Source: Sulfurimonas sp. (lineage in GTDB: Bacteria; Campylobacterota; Campylobacteria; Campylobacterales; Sulfurimonadaceae). From it: DNA of 50,332 nt. Location: assembly GCA_013791885.1 (NCBI GenBank), contig VMSZ01000070.1, positions 1 to 50,332 of the forward strand. The letters run 5' to 3'. The notes under the pieces are model-generated. The model saw only the letters and a list, made by a program, of their open reading frames with translations. It was not told where the DNA came from and made no database searches. This document shows, in pieces, positions 9,384-18,271 of this stretch (its first letter is position 1; the number at the start of each line of letters is the position of its first letter). Both the position numbers and the translations under genes were made by a program.

Positions 9384-10377
9384 ACTTAAATTCAGCGAAT
9401 ATATGACAGATTGGCTGTACGGTCAAGATGGTTATTACGCGAGTTATAAAGAGATAGGCAAGGGCGGTGATTTTTACACCTCTGTAAGTACGAGTAAATT
9501 CTTTGGCGGAACTATTGCAAAACACATTATTTCGTTAGTTGATGAAGGTTTTTTGCATCCAAGCGGAACAGTTTGCGAAATAGGGGCGCATCATGGCTAC
9601 TTTTTAGCAGATGTCATTGAGTTTATTTATACGCTTCGACCTAATCTTTTAAAGACTTTACAATTTGTCATTATAGAACGATTTGAAAATTTACAGGAGT
9701 TTCAAAAAAATTATTTTGAAGAGAGTTTTGGCGATGCTGTCAATCTCACACATTATAAATCGCTGGGTGAACTCAAGTGCAAAACTGCGTTTTTTATTGC
9801 CAATGAAATCTTTGACGCTTTCCCATGCGAGCTTTATTATAAAGGTAAAACTGCAAGAGTCGATGGGCACAGTATAGAGTTTGATGTGGACGATGCCTGG
9901 GTAGATGAAAAAGCGAAGAAATACCACAAAGACAGAGGCGAAATAGCGCTTGGCTATGAAGAGTTCGCTAAAGAGATGGCAAACGCAGCTTCAAAGTTTG
10001 AATTTATGAGCTTTGATTATGGTGAGATGGCGGCACGACCTGACTTTTCTTTGCGTGTGTATGCCAAACATGAGGTTATTCCTTTTTTTGAAGAGAGTAT
10101 AAAACGCGAAGAGCTCTTTGCAAAAAGCGACATTACTTACGACGTGACCTTTGCGCATGTTAAAGATGCTTATGAAGAGGCTGGAGTGACGTTTATAGAG
10201 TTAAAGGCTCAAATGGTCGCTTTAGTTGATATGGGAATTCTAGAGCTTTTAGAGATGCTCAAAGCAAACGCAGACGAGAAGATTTATGCACAAGAACTTG
10301 AAAAAGTAAAAATGCTTATTATGCCAAACTTTTTAGGGGAACGCTTTAAAATGGTACGGTTTAGAAAAAATGACTAA
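9376..10377 (+). CDS. MidA/NDUFAF7-family SAM-dependent methyltransferase
   Basis: The 333-residue protein begins MTRLKFSEYMTDWLYGQDGYY and continues with GGDFYTSVSTSKFFGG, the conserved opening of COG1565. VCEIGAHHGYFLADV is the SAM-binding glycine loop, and FFIANEIFDAFPCELY is the family's Asn-Glu motif. The mitochondrial homologue NDUFAF7 methylates an arginine of a complex I subunit during assembly. A similar role with the bacterial NADH dehydrogenase-like complex is only inference. It overlaps the TolC-like gene by 8 bases and the next gene by 8 bases. Confidence 0.85.
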   Translation: MTRLKFSEYMTDWLYGQDGYYASYKEIGKGGDFYTSVSTSKFFGGTIAKHIISLVDEGFLHPSGTVCEIGAHHGYFLADVIEFIYTLRPNLLKTLQFVIIERFENLQEFQKNYFEESFGDAVNLTHYKSLGELKCKTAFFIANEIFDAFPCELYYKGKTARVDGHSIEFDVDDAWVDEKAKKYHKDRGEIALGYEEFAKEMANAASKFEFMSFDYGEMAARPDFSLRVYAKHEVIPFFEESIKREELFAKSDITYDVTFAHVKDAYEEAGVTFIELKAQMVALVDMGILELLEMLKANADEKIYAQELEKVKMLIMPNFLGERFKMVRFRKND

Positions 10378-11158
10378 TGTAATAAATATGGAACTTTTGG
10401 CGATTCATCTCTTCAAGCCTCTTTCAATAGCGACAATAGAAAAAATGCTGGGCGTTACTTTCAAAAAAGCCATAGAGGCAACGCATTATGCCCAAGTTGG
10501 CGAGGCTATGATTACCTACACAAATTTCAATGTACTAACACTTATAAATTGGCCCAAAGAGCATATTGAAGAGACACTTGACTCCTTTGGTGTTGTAAAT
10601 GATGCGAACACTATTAATCAAGATTATCCAATTCGTATTGATGAGACAATAGAAAAGGCGTTTATGATTGATAATGAAAAAATTACACTCAAAGAGTTTA
10701 GTATCATCAATCTCATTATTATTTCTCATGTTATATCTCAAAGTGTTGCACTTGAAGTGTATGAGAAAAAGCTCTCAAGTTATTATGAAAAAAGCAGAAA
10801 ACTTATCGATGCTTCTAATACTTTTTCTATCTTTAAGCGTGCTTCATTAGCAAGGTTTTCCAAGGAACTTGTTCTTGTGCGTCACGATATGCTTATAGAC
10901 CTTTATCTGCTTGATAAACCAAATATTTTGTGGGACAATGAAGATGCAGAGCTTCTTTATAACAGACTTGCTTCGAGCTTGGAGCTTAAAGACCGTTTTG
11001 ATATTGTCGAATATAAACTCAACAGTATTAAAGATGACATAGTAATGGTTATGGATCTCACAAACCATAACCACAGCTCTTTTTTGGAGTGGATTATCAT
11101 CATCCTGATTATGATTGAGATTGTTATGGGTTTAATGGAGTGGTTCGGACTCAAATGA
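10370..11158 (+). CDS. RMND1/YagE family (DUF155) membrane-anchored protein
   Basis: The 262-residue protein carries the DUF155 signature in its C-terminal half: LLYNRLASSLELKDRFDIVE, the KLNSIKDDI stretch, then a helix anchored by one membrane segment at about 236-258 and a short tail. Yeast RMD1 and human RMND1 are relatives; RMND1 supports mitochondrial translation, while the bacterial role is unknown. The N-terminal half is a small alpha/beta domain of unknown function. It closes the operon, and its last 27 bases overlap the end of the convergent minus-strand gene. Confidence 0.82.
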   Translation: MTNVINMELLAIHLFKPLSIATIEKMLGVTFKKAIEATHYAQVGEAMITYTNFNVLTLINWPKEHIEETLDSFGVVNDANTINQDYPIRIDETIEKAFMIDNEKITLKEFSIINLIIISHVISQSVALEVYEKKLSSYYEKSRKLIDASNTFSIFKRASLARFSKELVLVRHDMLIDLYLLDKPNILWDNEDAELLYNRLASSLELKDRFDIVEYKLNSIKDDIVMVMDLTNHNHSSFLEWIIIILIMIEIVMGLMEWFGLK

Positions 11159-14100
11159 TAGATATTTTGTTTCAAAGCTATTAACGCTGATTGGTTTACT
11201 CTCAAGGTAACCTTGAAAAGTATCGCATTTTGTAAATTCTAAAAAATCTAATTGCTCTTGTGTTTCAACTCCTTCAGCTACTATCGCGAAGTTAAGGATA
11301 TGTCCCATTTTTATGATTGCTTGGGTAATAGCCGTATCATCTTTGTCTTGAGGAATATCCCCTACAAAGCTTTTATCTACTTTTAAAATATCCAGAGGAA
11401 ATTTCTTTAGATAAGATAAAGATGAATAGCCTGTACCAAAATCATCAAGAACAAGCTTAACGCCCAATGAACGAAGTGCGTGTAAAATGACAAGAGAGTC
11501 TTCTGTGCTTTTCATAATGGCACTTTCAGTTAATTCCAGTTCTAGATATTTGGGATTAATCTTGAATTTTAAGATAGCATTTCGTACTTCATCCACAAAA
11601 CTGTTGTCTTTAAGTTGAAGTGCTGAGACATTGATACTTATTGATAATGATTTTTGATGCTCTGTGTTCCATTTGGATAATACTCTGCATGCTTCGTTAA
11701 GTACGAAAGAGCCTATCTCTTTAATAAGATCGCTTTCTTCGGCTATAGGTATAAATTCATCAGGGTAAATCACACCTTTGATAGGGTCTATCCATCTTAT
11801 AAGTGCCTCAGCACCCATAAGTTTTTTTGTTTTTATATTTATTTGCGGTTGCAGATATACTTCAAGCTCATTTTTGGCTATAGCCTGTCTTAAGTTCTGT
11901 TCTAACTCGATTTTTTTCCGAGCTTGCAGAGTCATTTCATTAGCATAATAAACAAAGTTATTGCCGCCTTTGCTTTTTGCCTGGTAGAGGGCCACATCTG
12001 CATACTGCAACATCTCTTGAGAAGATTTTATTTCTGCGTTTATAATACTGATACCTATACTTACACCTATTTGAAGTGATATATCACCTGTGAGATTCCA
12101 GGATTCAGTGAGCAGAGTGATAATTTCTGAAGCTATATTTCCGGCATCTTCAACATTTGTAATGTTTGGCAGGAGTATAGCAAATTCATCACCTCCCAAG
12201 CGGCATATTAAATCAACGTTTCTAAGTCTGCTGTTGAGCCGATCGGCTATTTTTTGTAAAAGTTCATCGCCTACCAAATGTCCATAGCTGTCATTGACAT
12301 TTTTAAATCTGTCTAAATCCAAAAGCAAAAGAGCAGATATGGAAGGATGACGCCCATAGGCTCGTATACTGCTATCAAGAGAAGATAAAAGAAGCAATCT
12401 GTTTGGTAGTTGCGTAAGAGCATCGTGGTGTGCTAAGTGCTCCAACTGCTGTTCGCTTAGTTTTTGTTGCGTGATGTCAGAAAAAACACCAATGTAGTTT
12501 ACTGTTTCCCCAAGAGTGTCATTTACCTGATTAATACTTAGAAGCTCAGGATAAAGTTCTCCATTTTTTTTGCGGTTCCAAATCTCACCATGCCAATAGC
12601 CGTCTTTTTGTATTTTTTGCCACATGTCTGTGTAAAATTCTTTATCATGCTTGCCGGATTTTAAAAAAGTCGGTTTTTTATTAATAACCTCTTTTTCACT
12701 ATAGCCGGTCAGTTTGAAAAAAGCTTGATTAACACGGGTGATATTTTGATTTTTATCTGTAACTATAATCCCTTCATTAGTATTTTTAAATACAGATTCA
12801 ATTTCACGTCGCTCTTGTTGTATGGCATTGCTTTCACTCACATCAAATAAAATACAATGGGTATGCAAGGGCATTCCTGCATCGTCATATGTCAGTGAAC
12901 CATTAAGTTCTATGTGAATATTTTTGCCGTTTTTGCCTACAATAACAAAAGCCTGGTTTTGAATATATCCATTTTGTATGAATGGAGCAAATACTTTTCT
13001 AAATTCTTCCAAAGACCTCTCTGTAAGAAAATTACCGATGAACTTTCCTTTTACTTCATTTTCTGTATAGCCGCTAAGTTCTGTCCATTTTTTATTAACT
13101 TCTAGAATAGTTCCTTCTAAGTCGAGGGATTGATAAGCAAAAGGAGCGTGTATAAAAAGTTCTTTAAATTTTTTTTCATTCTCTTTGAGTTCTTCAATGA
13201 AATATTTTTGTGCGGTAATGTCACTTAAAATACAGTGCGTGTGCAAAAAAATTCCGTTTTCATCTTTGCTGGTTCTACCTTGAACCTGTACCCATCGTGC
13301 ACCTTTTTTTTTGGTAATAAACTCAAATTCAGGGCCTTCAATAGCTCCACTTGAGACTAGTACAGGGAAGTTTTCCGTAAGTGTTGCGAGTGAAGATGAG
13401 GTGATGAATTCAGCATAATTATGACCTAACACCTCTTCTTTTGTATAACCAAAATTCTCAAGCCAAGCTCTGTTGATGTCTAAAATAACTCCATTTTTAT
13501 CGAGCGACTGGTAAGGAAGAGGCGCCTGCTCAAAGAGTTCTCTAAATCGTAATTCGCTTTTTAGAAGAGATTTTTTGAGATTTTCTTTTTGGGTAATATC
13601 CTCTTTAAAACCTATAAAGTGAGTTATTTCTTCTTGGGAGTTGAAAATTGGAGTAATGGTAAGTTCTTCTTGGTAAAGTACTCCGCTTTTACGCTTATTT
13701 GTAACGATTCCTTTCCAGACTACTCCATCATTTATGCTTTCCCACATGGCTTCATAAAACTCTTTGCTCTGTACACCGGAGTTGATAAGTTCAGATGGCT
13801 TTTTTCCTAAAGCAAATTCAATGTCATACCCTGTAAGGGTTGCAAAAGCAGGATTCGCCCATTGAATTGTTGCATCTTTGTCTGTGATTACAACGGCGTT
13901 AACAGAACCTTTAAACGCACTCATAAAGATATTTAATTCTTTTTGTTGAGCTTCAAGAGTACTAATGGTAAACTCTTTTTTATTTAAAGTTTTAAGCAGG
14001 AAATCTACGGTTTTTCCATGGAGTGAAGTCATGATATCGTGTCGTTGTATTACTCCGTAAAACTCTCCATGCATATTATTTACAATCAAATCTGTGGCAT

Positions 14101-14779
14101 GATTTTGATGCATTTGCACGATGACGGCTTGGAGTGTTGTATCTGTAGTTGTAAAAAGAGGTTTTTTAAGGTTTAAGGTTGAGAGTTTTGTATATAGAGG
14201 AATCTGAGTTGCAGCACATTCAAGAATTTCTTTCTCGCTTATGAGAGCTTTTGGAATACCATTATCAAGTACAACGAGAGATGTGTTTTTTGTACTTTCA
14301 AGAGCAACAAGGGCATCGCTAAGGGTTTTGTCAGCAGTGAGCGTTGGAAAGTTTGTTTTAGCTATGTCCATGGCTGTCTTGTTCACGACAAAGAATTCTA
14401 AACCGATATGTGTGAGAAAGTCATGTTCAGTTGCAATTCCACTCAGTTTACCTTGATGGTCTACTACAATAAGATGTCTGATTTTTTTTGTATAAATAAG
14501 CTCATAAGCTTCAAAAAAGCCAAGTGATTCATTGGCACTCAAAACAGGAGAACTCATAACTTCTGCTATGTTTGTTGTGTTGATGTCAATTTCTGATGAT
14601 ATGAGTTTTATAGCATCTTTTTGAGTGAAAATGCCTACCGGAAAGTTTTCATCATCAACAATTACACTACAGCTTAACTTATTGTTCGACATGGCATTTA
14701 ACATGTCACTTACGTTGTCGTAAGTTTTGAGTGTAAAGACATCCTTGGTTATGATGTCTTTTAATGAAATGTCAGGCAT
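11132..14779 (-). CDS. Giant CBS-CBS-PAS4-GGDEF-EAL cyclic-di-GMP signalling protein
   Basis: The 1215-residue soluble protein has two pairs of CBS domains (about 1-115 and 135-260), four PAS domains (about 285-400, 405-530, 535-655, 660-780), a GGDEF domain (about 785-945) with intact RLGGDEFAILLP, and an EAL domain (about 960-1205) with intact EALIRW and DDFGTGYSSLSYL. Both cyclase and phosphodiesterase sites look competent, so it may switch activity or be dominated by one. CBS domains usually bind adenine nucleotides, which could link energy status to c-di-GMP. No membrane segments are seen. It starts 19 bases after pilT in the same operon, suggesting surface motility as an output. Confidence 0.9.
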   Translation of the reverse strand: MPDISLKDIITKDVFTLKTYDNVSDMLNAMSNNKLSCSVIVDDENFPVGIFTQKDAIKLISSEIDINTTNIAEVMSSPVLSANESLGFFEAYELIYTKKIRHLIVVDHQGKLSGIATEHDFLTHIGLEFFVVNKTAMDIAKTNFPTLTADKTLSDALVALESTKNTSLVVLDNGIPKALISEKEILECAATQIPLYTKLSTLNLKKPLFTTTDTTLQAVIVQMHQNHATDLIVNNMHGEFYGVIQRHDIMTSLHGKTVDFLLKTLNKKEFTISTLEAQQKELNIFMSAFKGSVNAVVITDKDATIQWANPAFATLTGYDIEFALGKKPSELINSGVQSKEFYEAMWESINDGVVWKGIVTNKRKSGVLYQEELTITPIFNSQEEITHFIGFKEDITQKENLKKSLLKSELRFRELFEQAPLPYQSLDKNGVILDINRAWLENFGYTKEEVLGHNYAEFITSSSLATLTENFPVLVSSGAIEGPEFEFITKKKGARWVQVQGRTSKDENGIFLHTHCILSDITAQKYFIEELKENEKKFKELFIHAPFAYQSLDLEGTILEVNKKWTELSGYTENEVKGKFIGNFLTERSLEEFRKVFAPFIQNGYIQNQAFVIVGKNGKNIHIELNGSLTYDDAGMPLHTHCILFDVSESNAIQQERREIESVFKNTNEGIIVTDKNQNITRVNQAFFKLTGYSEKEVINKKPTFLKSGKHDKEFYTDMWQKIQKDGYWHGEIWNRKKNGELYPELLSINQVNDTLGETVNYIGVFSDITQQKLSEQQLEHLAHHDALTQLPNRLLLLSSLDSSIRAYGRHPSISALLLLDLDRFKNVNDSYGHLVGDELLQKIADRLNSRLRNVDLICRLGGDEFAILLPNITNVEDAGNIASEIITLLTESWNLTGDISLQIGVSIGISIINAEIKSSQEMLQYADVALYQAKSKGGNNFVYYANEMTLQARKKIELEQNLRQAIAKNELEVYLQPQINIKTKKLMGAEALIRWIDPIKGVIYPDEFIPIAEESDLIKEIGSFVLNEACRVLSKWNTEHQKSLSISINVSALQLKDNSFVDEVRNAILKFKINPKYLELELTESAIMKSTEDSLVILHALRSLGVKLVLDDFGTGYSSLSYLKKFPLDILKVDKSFVGDIPQDKDDTAITQAIIKMGHILNFAIVAEGVETQEQLDFLEFTKCDTFQGYLESKPISVNSFETKYLSFESEPLH

Positions 14780-14798
14780 CTCTGTCCTTTAAATACAT

Positions 14799-15905
14799 TT
14801 ATAGTAGGTGAATCATTTTTACAAGCTCTTCCGGACGATTTGAAGATTTGATTGCGTTTTCTTTACTGATTACTTTTTTTCTAAGCAGTTCCATTAACTG
14901 CTGCGTTTGTGTGGTCATATGCGTTTCTTGCTGGTTTAACTGCATTTGAGAATATATTTGGTGAACCTTATCCTCGCGTATCTGATTTTGAATAGCCGGA
15001 TTTGTTATAAGAATCTCTTGTGTTGCAACTTTTCCGCCGCCGACTCTAGGAATGAGTGTTTGAGAGATTACAGCAATAAGTGAAGAAGAAAGCTGTGCTC
15101 TGACTTGAGCCTGTTCCTGCCCGTCAAAAACGTCAATAATACGGTTGATGGTTCCCGGAGCAGAATTTGTATGGAGTGTTCCAAAAACCAAGTGACCTGT
15201 TTCAGCTGCTGTTAACGCTGCACCGATGGTCTCAGCATCTCTCATTTCCCCAATCAGAATAACATCCGGGTCTTGTCTGAGAGCGTATTTAAGTGCTGTG
15301 GCAAAAGATTTGGTATCGCTTCCGACATCTCTTTGAGAAAAGAGAGATTTGTTGTTTTTATGTACAAACTCAACAGGGTCTTCAATAGTGATAATGTGAC
15401 GTCGCTCAGTTAAATTAATCTCATGAAGCATAGAAGCCAGCGTAGTTGACTTACCGCTTCCGGTTGGGCCGGTTACTAAGATGAGACCTTTTTCTCTTTT
15501 TACCAACTCTTTGAAAATAGGCGGATTTCCATACTCATCAAGTGTTGGAATATCGATAGGAATCATACGAAAGGCACAGGCTATACCGTGAATTGTTCGG
15601 TAGTAGTTTGCACGAAAACGGCCTACATCTTTGAGTTCAAAAGAGAAGTCAAGTTCATTATGCTCTTCAAATTCTTTTTTGTACTTGTCTTCAATAAGCG
15701 TATAAGCCATCTCTTCAACATCTTTGGCACTGAGAATAGGAAGGTTGAGAGGTCTGAGTTCTTTGTCAATTCTAATCTGCGGTTCACTTCCTACAACAAG
15801 GTGTAAGTCAGAGGACTTAAACGCCAAAACACTTTTGAGCAGTTTTTTGATGTCTATTGTTTTTTTGTTAGTTGTCTCTTCTGGTGTGTTTGTATCTATA
15901 CTCAT
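14799..15905 (-). CDS. pilT: Type IV pilus retraction ATPase PilT
   Basis: The 368-residue secretion-type ATPase has an N-terminal PAS-like domain starting with SSDLHLVVGSEPQIRID (about residues 31-47), Walker A GPTGSGKSTT near 146, the Asp box, Walker B VILIGEMRD, and the His box with GTLHTNSAP. GEMRD is the AIRNLIRE-neighbour pattern typical of PilT/PilU rather than PilB. PilT powers pilus retraction in twitching and DNA uptake. The start overlaps the upstream gene stop as ATGA. No pilin genes are in the window. Confidence 0.88.
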   Translation of the reverse strand: MSIDTNTPEETTNKKTIDIKKLLKSVLAFKSSDLHLVVGSEPQIRIDKELRPLNLPILSAKDVEEMAYTLIEDKYKKEFEEHNELDFSFELKDVGRFRANYYRTIHGIACAFRMIPIDIPTLDEYGNPPIFKELVKREKGLILVTGPTGSGKSTTLASMLHEINLTERRHIITIEDPVEFVHKNNKSLFSQRDVGSDTKSFATALKYALRQDPDVILIGEMRDAETIGAALTAAETGHLVFGTLHTNSAPGTINRIIDVFDGQEQAQVRAQLSSSLIAVISQTLIPRVGGGKVATQEILITNPAIQNQIREDKVHQIYSQMQLNQQETHMTTQTQQLMELLRKKVISKENAIKSSNRPEELVKMIHLL

Positions 15906-16243
15906 AAAAATGCTCCTTGGTAGCTATCTTCATTAAAACCAACAACGAGAGTATCGTTGAACTCTATAACCGGACGTTTAATCAGTAAGTTTTCTTTGCA
16001 TAACCACTCTGCCATGCCTTTTTCATCTAAGTTCTTTTCTTTTAGACCAAGTGTTCTGTATGTGGTGCTTTTGGAATTAAAAAGAGTTTTTATTTGCGTT
16101 TTAAGAAGCCAGGAAGAGATTTTATCGCATCCCACACCCTGCGTTTTAAAATCATGTAACTCAAATTCCAAGTTATGTTTTTTGAAAAATGCAAGTGCTT
16201 TTTTTACGCTGTCACAGTTTTTAATTCCATACACCTGAATCAT
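15902..16243 (-). CDS. ArsC/Spx-family (YffB-like) thioredoxin-fold protein
   Basis: The 113-residue protein has the ArsC-like fold: GIKNCDSVKKALAFF with a single N-terminal Cys10, and the later RPVIEF/LVVGF strand pair. It lacks the CxxC of redox-switching Spx and the full arsenate reductase arginine set. YffB/Spx-like protein of unknown substrate is therefore the safest call. It lies 2 bases after gatC and overlaps pilT by 4 bases. Confidence 0.8.
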   Translation of the reverse strand: MIQVYGIKNCDSVKKALAFFKKHNLEFELHDFKTQGVGCDKISSWLLKTQIKTLFNSKSTTYRTLGLKEKNLDEKGMAEWLCKENLLIKRPVIEFNDTLVVGFNEDSYQGAFL

Positions 16244-16245
16244 AA

Positions 16246-16536
16246 TTACTCTATAATCTTTGGAACTATGAAAAAGTGCTCTGCTGCGTTTGGCGCATGT
16301 CTGAGTATGTCATTGTTGATTCTTGCATCACACAAAGGAACATCTTCCCTTAAATAGGTAGCATTGTCATTCATAGCAAACTTATCGTCTACATTGTCTG
16401 TGTTTAACTCGCTGAGATTGTCGACAAAAGACATAATTTCAGAGAGTTGTTCAATTATCTCTTCTCTCTTGTCTTCAGATATTTTCAGATAAGAAAGTTT
16501 TTCGAGTCTTGTTAATAGTGCATTGTCTACTTGCAT
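16246..16536 (-). CDS. gatC: Asp-tRNA(Asn)/Glu-tRNA(Gln) amidotransferase subunit C
   Basis: The 96-residue protein matches GatC in length and motifs: LEKLSYLKISEDKREEIIEQL at the N-terminus, IMSFVDNLSELNT, and the C-terminal LRHAPNAAEHFFIVPKIIE. GatC holds GatA and GatB together for indirect Gln-tRNA (and Asn-tRNA) synthesis. gatA and gatB are elsewhere, as is common in this phylum. It is the first gene of the minus-strand operon that continues into the Spx-like gene, pilT and the c-di-GMP gene. Confidence 0.92.
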   Translation of the reverse strand: MQVDNALLTRLEKLSYLKISEDKREEIIEQLSEIMSFVDNLSELNTDNVDDKFAMNDNATYLREDVPLCDARINNDILRHAPNAAEHFFIVPKIIE

Positions 16537-16675
16537 AGTTATCCCTGATAGTGAATTTTAAGTATAAGATTGTAACAAAAAAACCTTATATTAATAATTC
16601 ATTTGATGAAACTTTAACAAAGTATGCGATATTATTTTGCACAATTTGAAAAACATATATAATTAAGGACTATTT

Positions 16676-17272
16676 TTGAGTTTAAGAAATGATATAGAGA
16701 TGGTAAAAGAGGAGTTGAACTCCGAAGAGAAATTTTTTGAAAAAGCTGTAGTAACAGAGAGATTTTTAAAAAAGTATAAAAAACTCATCATAGGTTCTAT
16801 AGCAGGGATAGTTGTAGTTGTCGGTGCAAATATAGCGTATGACATCAACAAAAAATCTCAAATACAAGCTGCAAATGAGACTTTGGCACAGTTGATACAA
16901 AATCCAGAAGAGAGTGCAAATGTGCAAAGACTTGCATCGTTAAGTCCGGCCCTACATGATGCTTGGGTTTATTCACAAGCGATAGCAAACAAAGATATGA
17001 AGGCTTTAGAAACATTGCAAGGTTCTAAAACAATTATTATCAGTGATTTGGCAAAGTATGAACTCGCACAAAGTTCAAAAGATATAACAAAGCTCGATGA
17101 CTATGCTTCTAGACAAAATGCAATTTATGCTGATTTGGCAATTGTGCAAAGTGCTGTTATGCTTATGAACGACGGCAAAACTGATCAGGCGCATCAGAAA
17201 CTTGCGACAATCAATGAAAACTCTTCACTGTATAAAGTTGCCAGAGCATTATTGCATTATGGGGTTAAATAA
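16676..17272 (+). CDS. Membrane-anchored TPR-like protein (YfgM-like)
   Basis: I accept TTG 16676 as the start: AAGGA lies at 16665-16669 and no better start fits. The 198-residue protein has a charged cytoplasmic N-terminus, a single membrane segment at about residues 37-56 (IIGSIAGIVVVVGANIAY), and a helical periplasmic domain with degenerate TPR-like repeats. This layout resembles YfgM, a periplasmic chaperone partner of the Sec translocon in E. coli. The next gene is a beta-propeller lipoprotein, as yfgM-bamB are adjacent in E. coli. Similarity is by layout rather than clear motifs. Confidence 0.6.
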   Translation: MSLRNDIEMVKEELNSEEKFFEKAVVTERFLKKYKKLIIGSIAGIVVVVGANIAYDINKKSQIQAANETLAQLIQNPEESANVQRLASLSPALHDAWVYSQAIANKDMKALETLQGSKTIIISDLAKYELAQSSKDITKLDDYASRQNAIYADLAIVQSAVMLMNDGKTDQAHQKLATINENSSLYKVARALLHYGVK

Positions 17273-17275
17273 GTT

Positions 17276-18271
17276 TTGAAGAAAATTCTCTTAGCATCTG
17301 GTGTGCTTTTCATCATTCTGTTTGGCGGCTGCAGTACAAAAGAGGCATACAAGCCTCTTTATGTGGATCAGGACTGGTCTAAATATGGTTCAAGTGAGAA
17401 AGAAATTGTAGATGTCGGGTTAGATTTAGCTGTTTTGGAAGATGCGACTCTTTTGTCTAAAAACGGTCCTATCGAAGTACAAATCGAAGAATCAGACAGA
17501 ATATTGGGCAGTAGTGACGGATGGGTTCTGAGCTCGAACATTGATGGGCTTTTGACTCTGCAAAGTATTCAAGACAAAAGCAAGATTGAAAAATTTGAAC
17601 TGAAAAAAACAATTGCAGCTGCAAGTGTAAACGGAGATATTTTAGCTGTTTTATTCGCTGATAACGACATGGCGCTTTACAGTATGGCATCTAAAGAACT
17701 TCTCTTTAAAGAGCAGGGCGGAAAGTCGCTGACAGCTGATTACAGGATAGTAAATCCCTACTTTATGAAAGAGTTGGTTCTTTTTCCAACACTTGATGGA
17801 AAAGTAGTTATTATCAATGCGTCACTTAAAAAGAAACTCAGAACAGTTCTTGTTTCATCTGAGGACCACTTTAACAATATTATCTTTTTTAATGTCATAG
17901 ACAATAAAATCATTGCGGCAAGCGGCAGTAAAATGTTTTCACTTTCACAAAAAGAGGTTCGTGTAAACTTTGAACCAAGAGATATTATTTTTGAAGATAA
18001 AGTAATCTATATTACAACGAAACAGGGCGAAGTACTTGCACTTACTCCTGATTTGCAAATTATTTCAAAAATTAAATTTCCTTTTGCCCACTTTTTGGGG
18101 ATGATTGCAAAGGGAGATAAAATCTATCTTTTAGAAAAAGAGGGTTATCTTATAGCGCTTGACAAAGATATGTATGACTACAGTGTTCATGAAGTAGACA
18201 TTGAAGACGGGTTTGTATTTTCTGCAAAAAATGCTTTTTATATTTCTGATGAGTACATCTCAGTAGAGTAA
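17276..18271 (+). CDS. Beta-propeller lipoprotein (BamB-like)
   Basis: The 331-residue protein starts at TTG 17276 and has a lipoprotein signal with lipobox FGGC (Cys19). The rest has repeating beta strands of the PQQ/propeller type, for example VNGDILAVLFADNDMALYS and KVIYITTKQGEVLALTPD. BamB assists outer-membrane protein insertion. The call is supported by the YfgM-like gene 3 bases upstream, but sequence identity to BamB is not evident by eye. It overlaps the recombinase start by one base. Confidence 0.6.
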   Translation: MKKILLASGVLFIILFGGCSTKEAYKPLYVDQDWSKYGSSEKEIVDVGLDLAVLEDATLLSKNGPIEVQIEESDRILGSSDGWVLSSNIDGLLTLQSIQDKSKIEKFELKKTIAAASVNGDILAVLFADNDMALYSMASKELLFKEQGGKSLTADYRIVNPYFMKELVLFPTLDGKVVIINASLKKKLRTVLVSSEDHFNNIIFFNVIDNKIIAASGSKMFSLSQKEVRVNFEPRDIIFEDKVIYITTKQGEVLALTPDLQIISKIKFPFAHFLGMIAKGDKIYLLEKEGYLIALDKDMYDYSVHEVDIEDGFVFSAKNAFYISDEYISVE

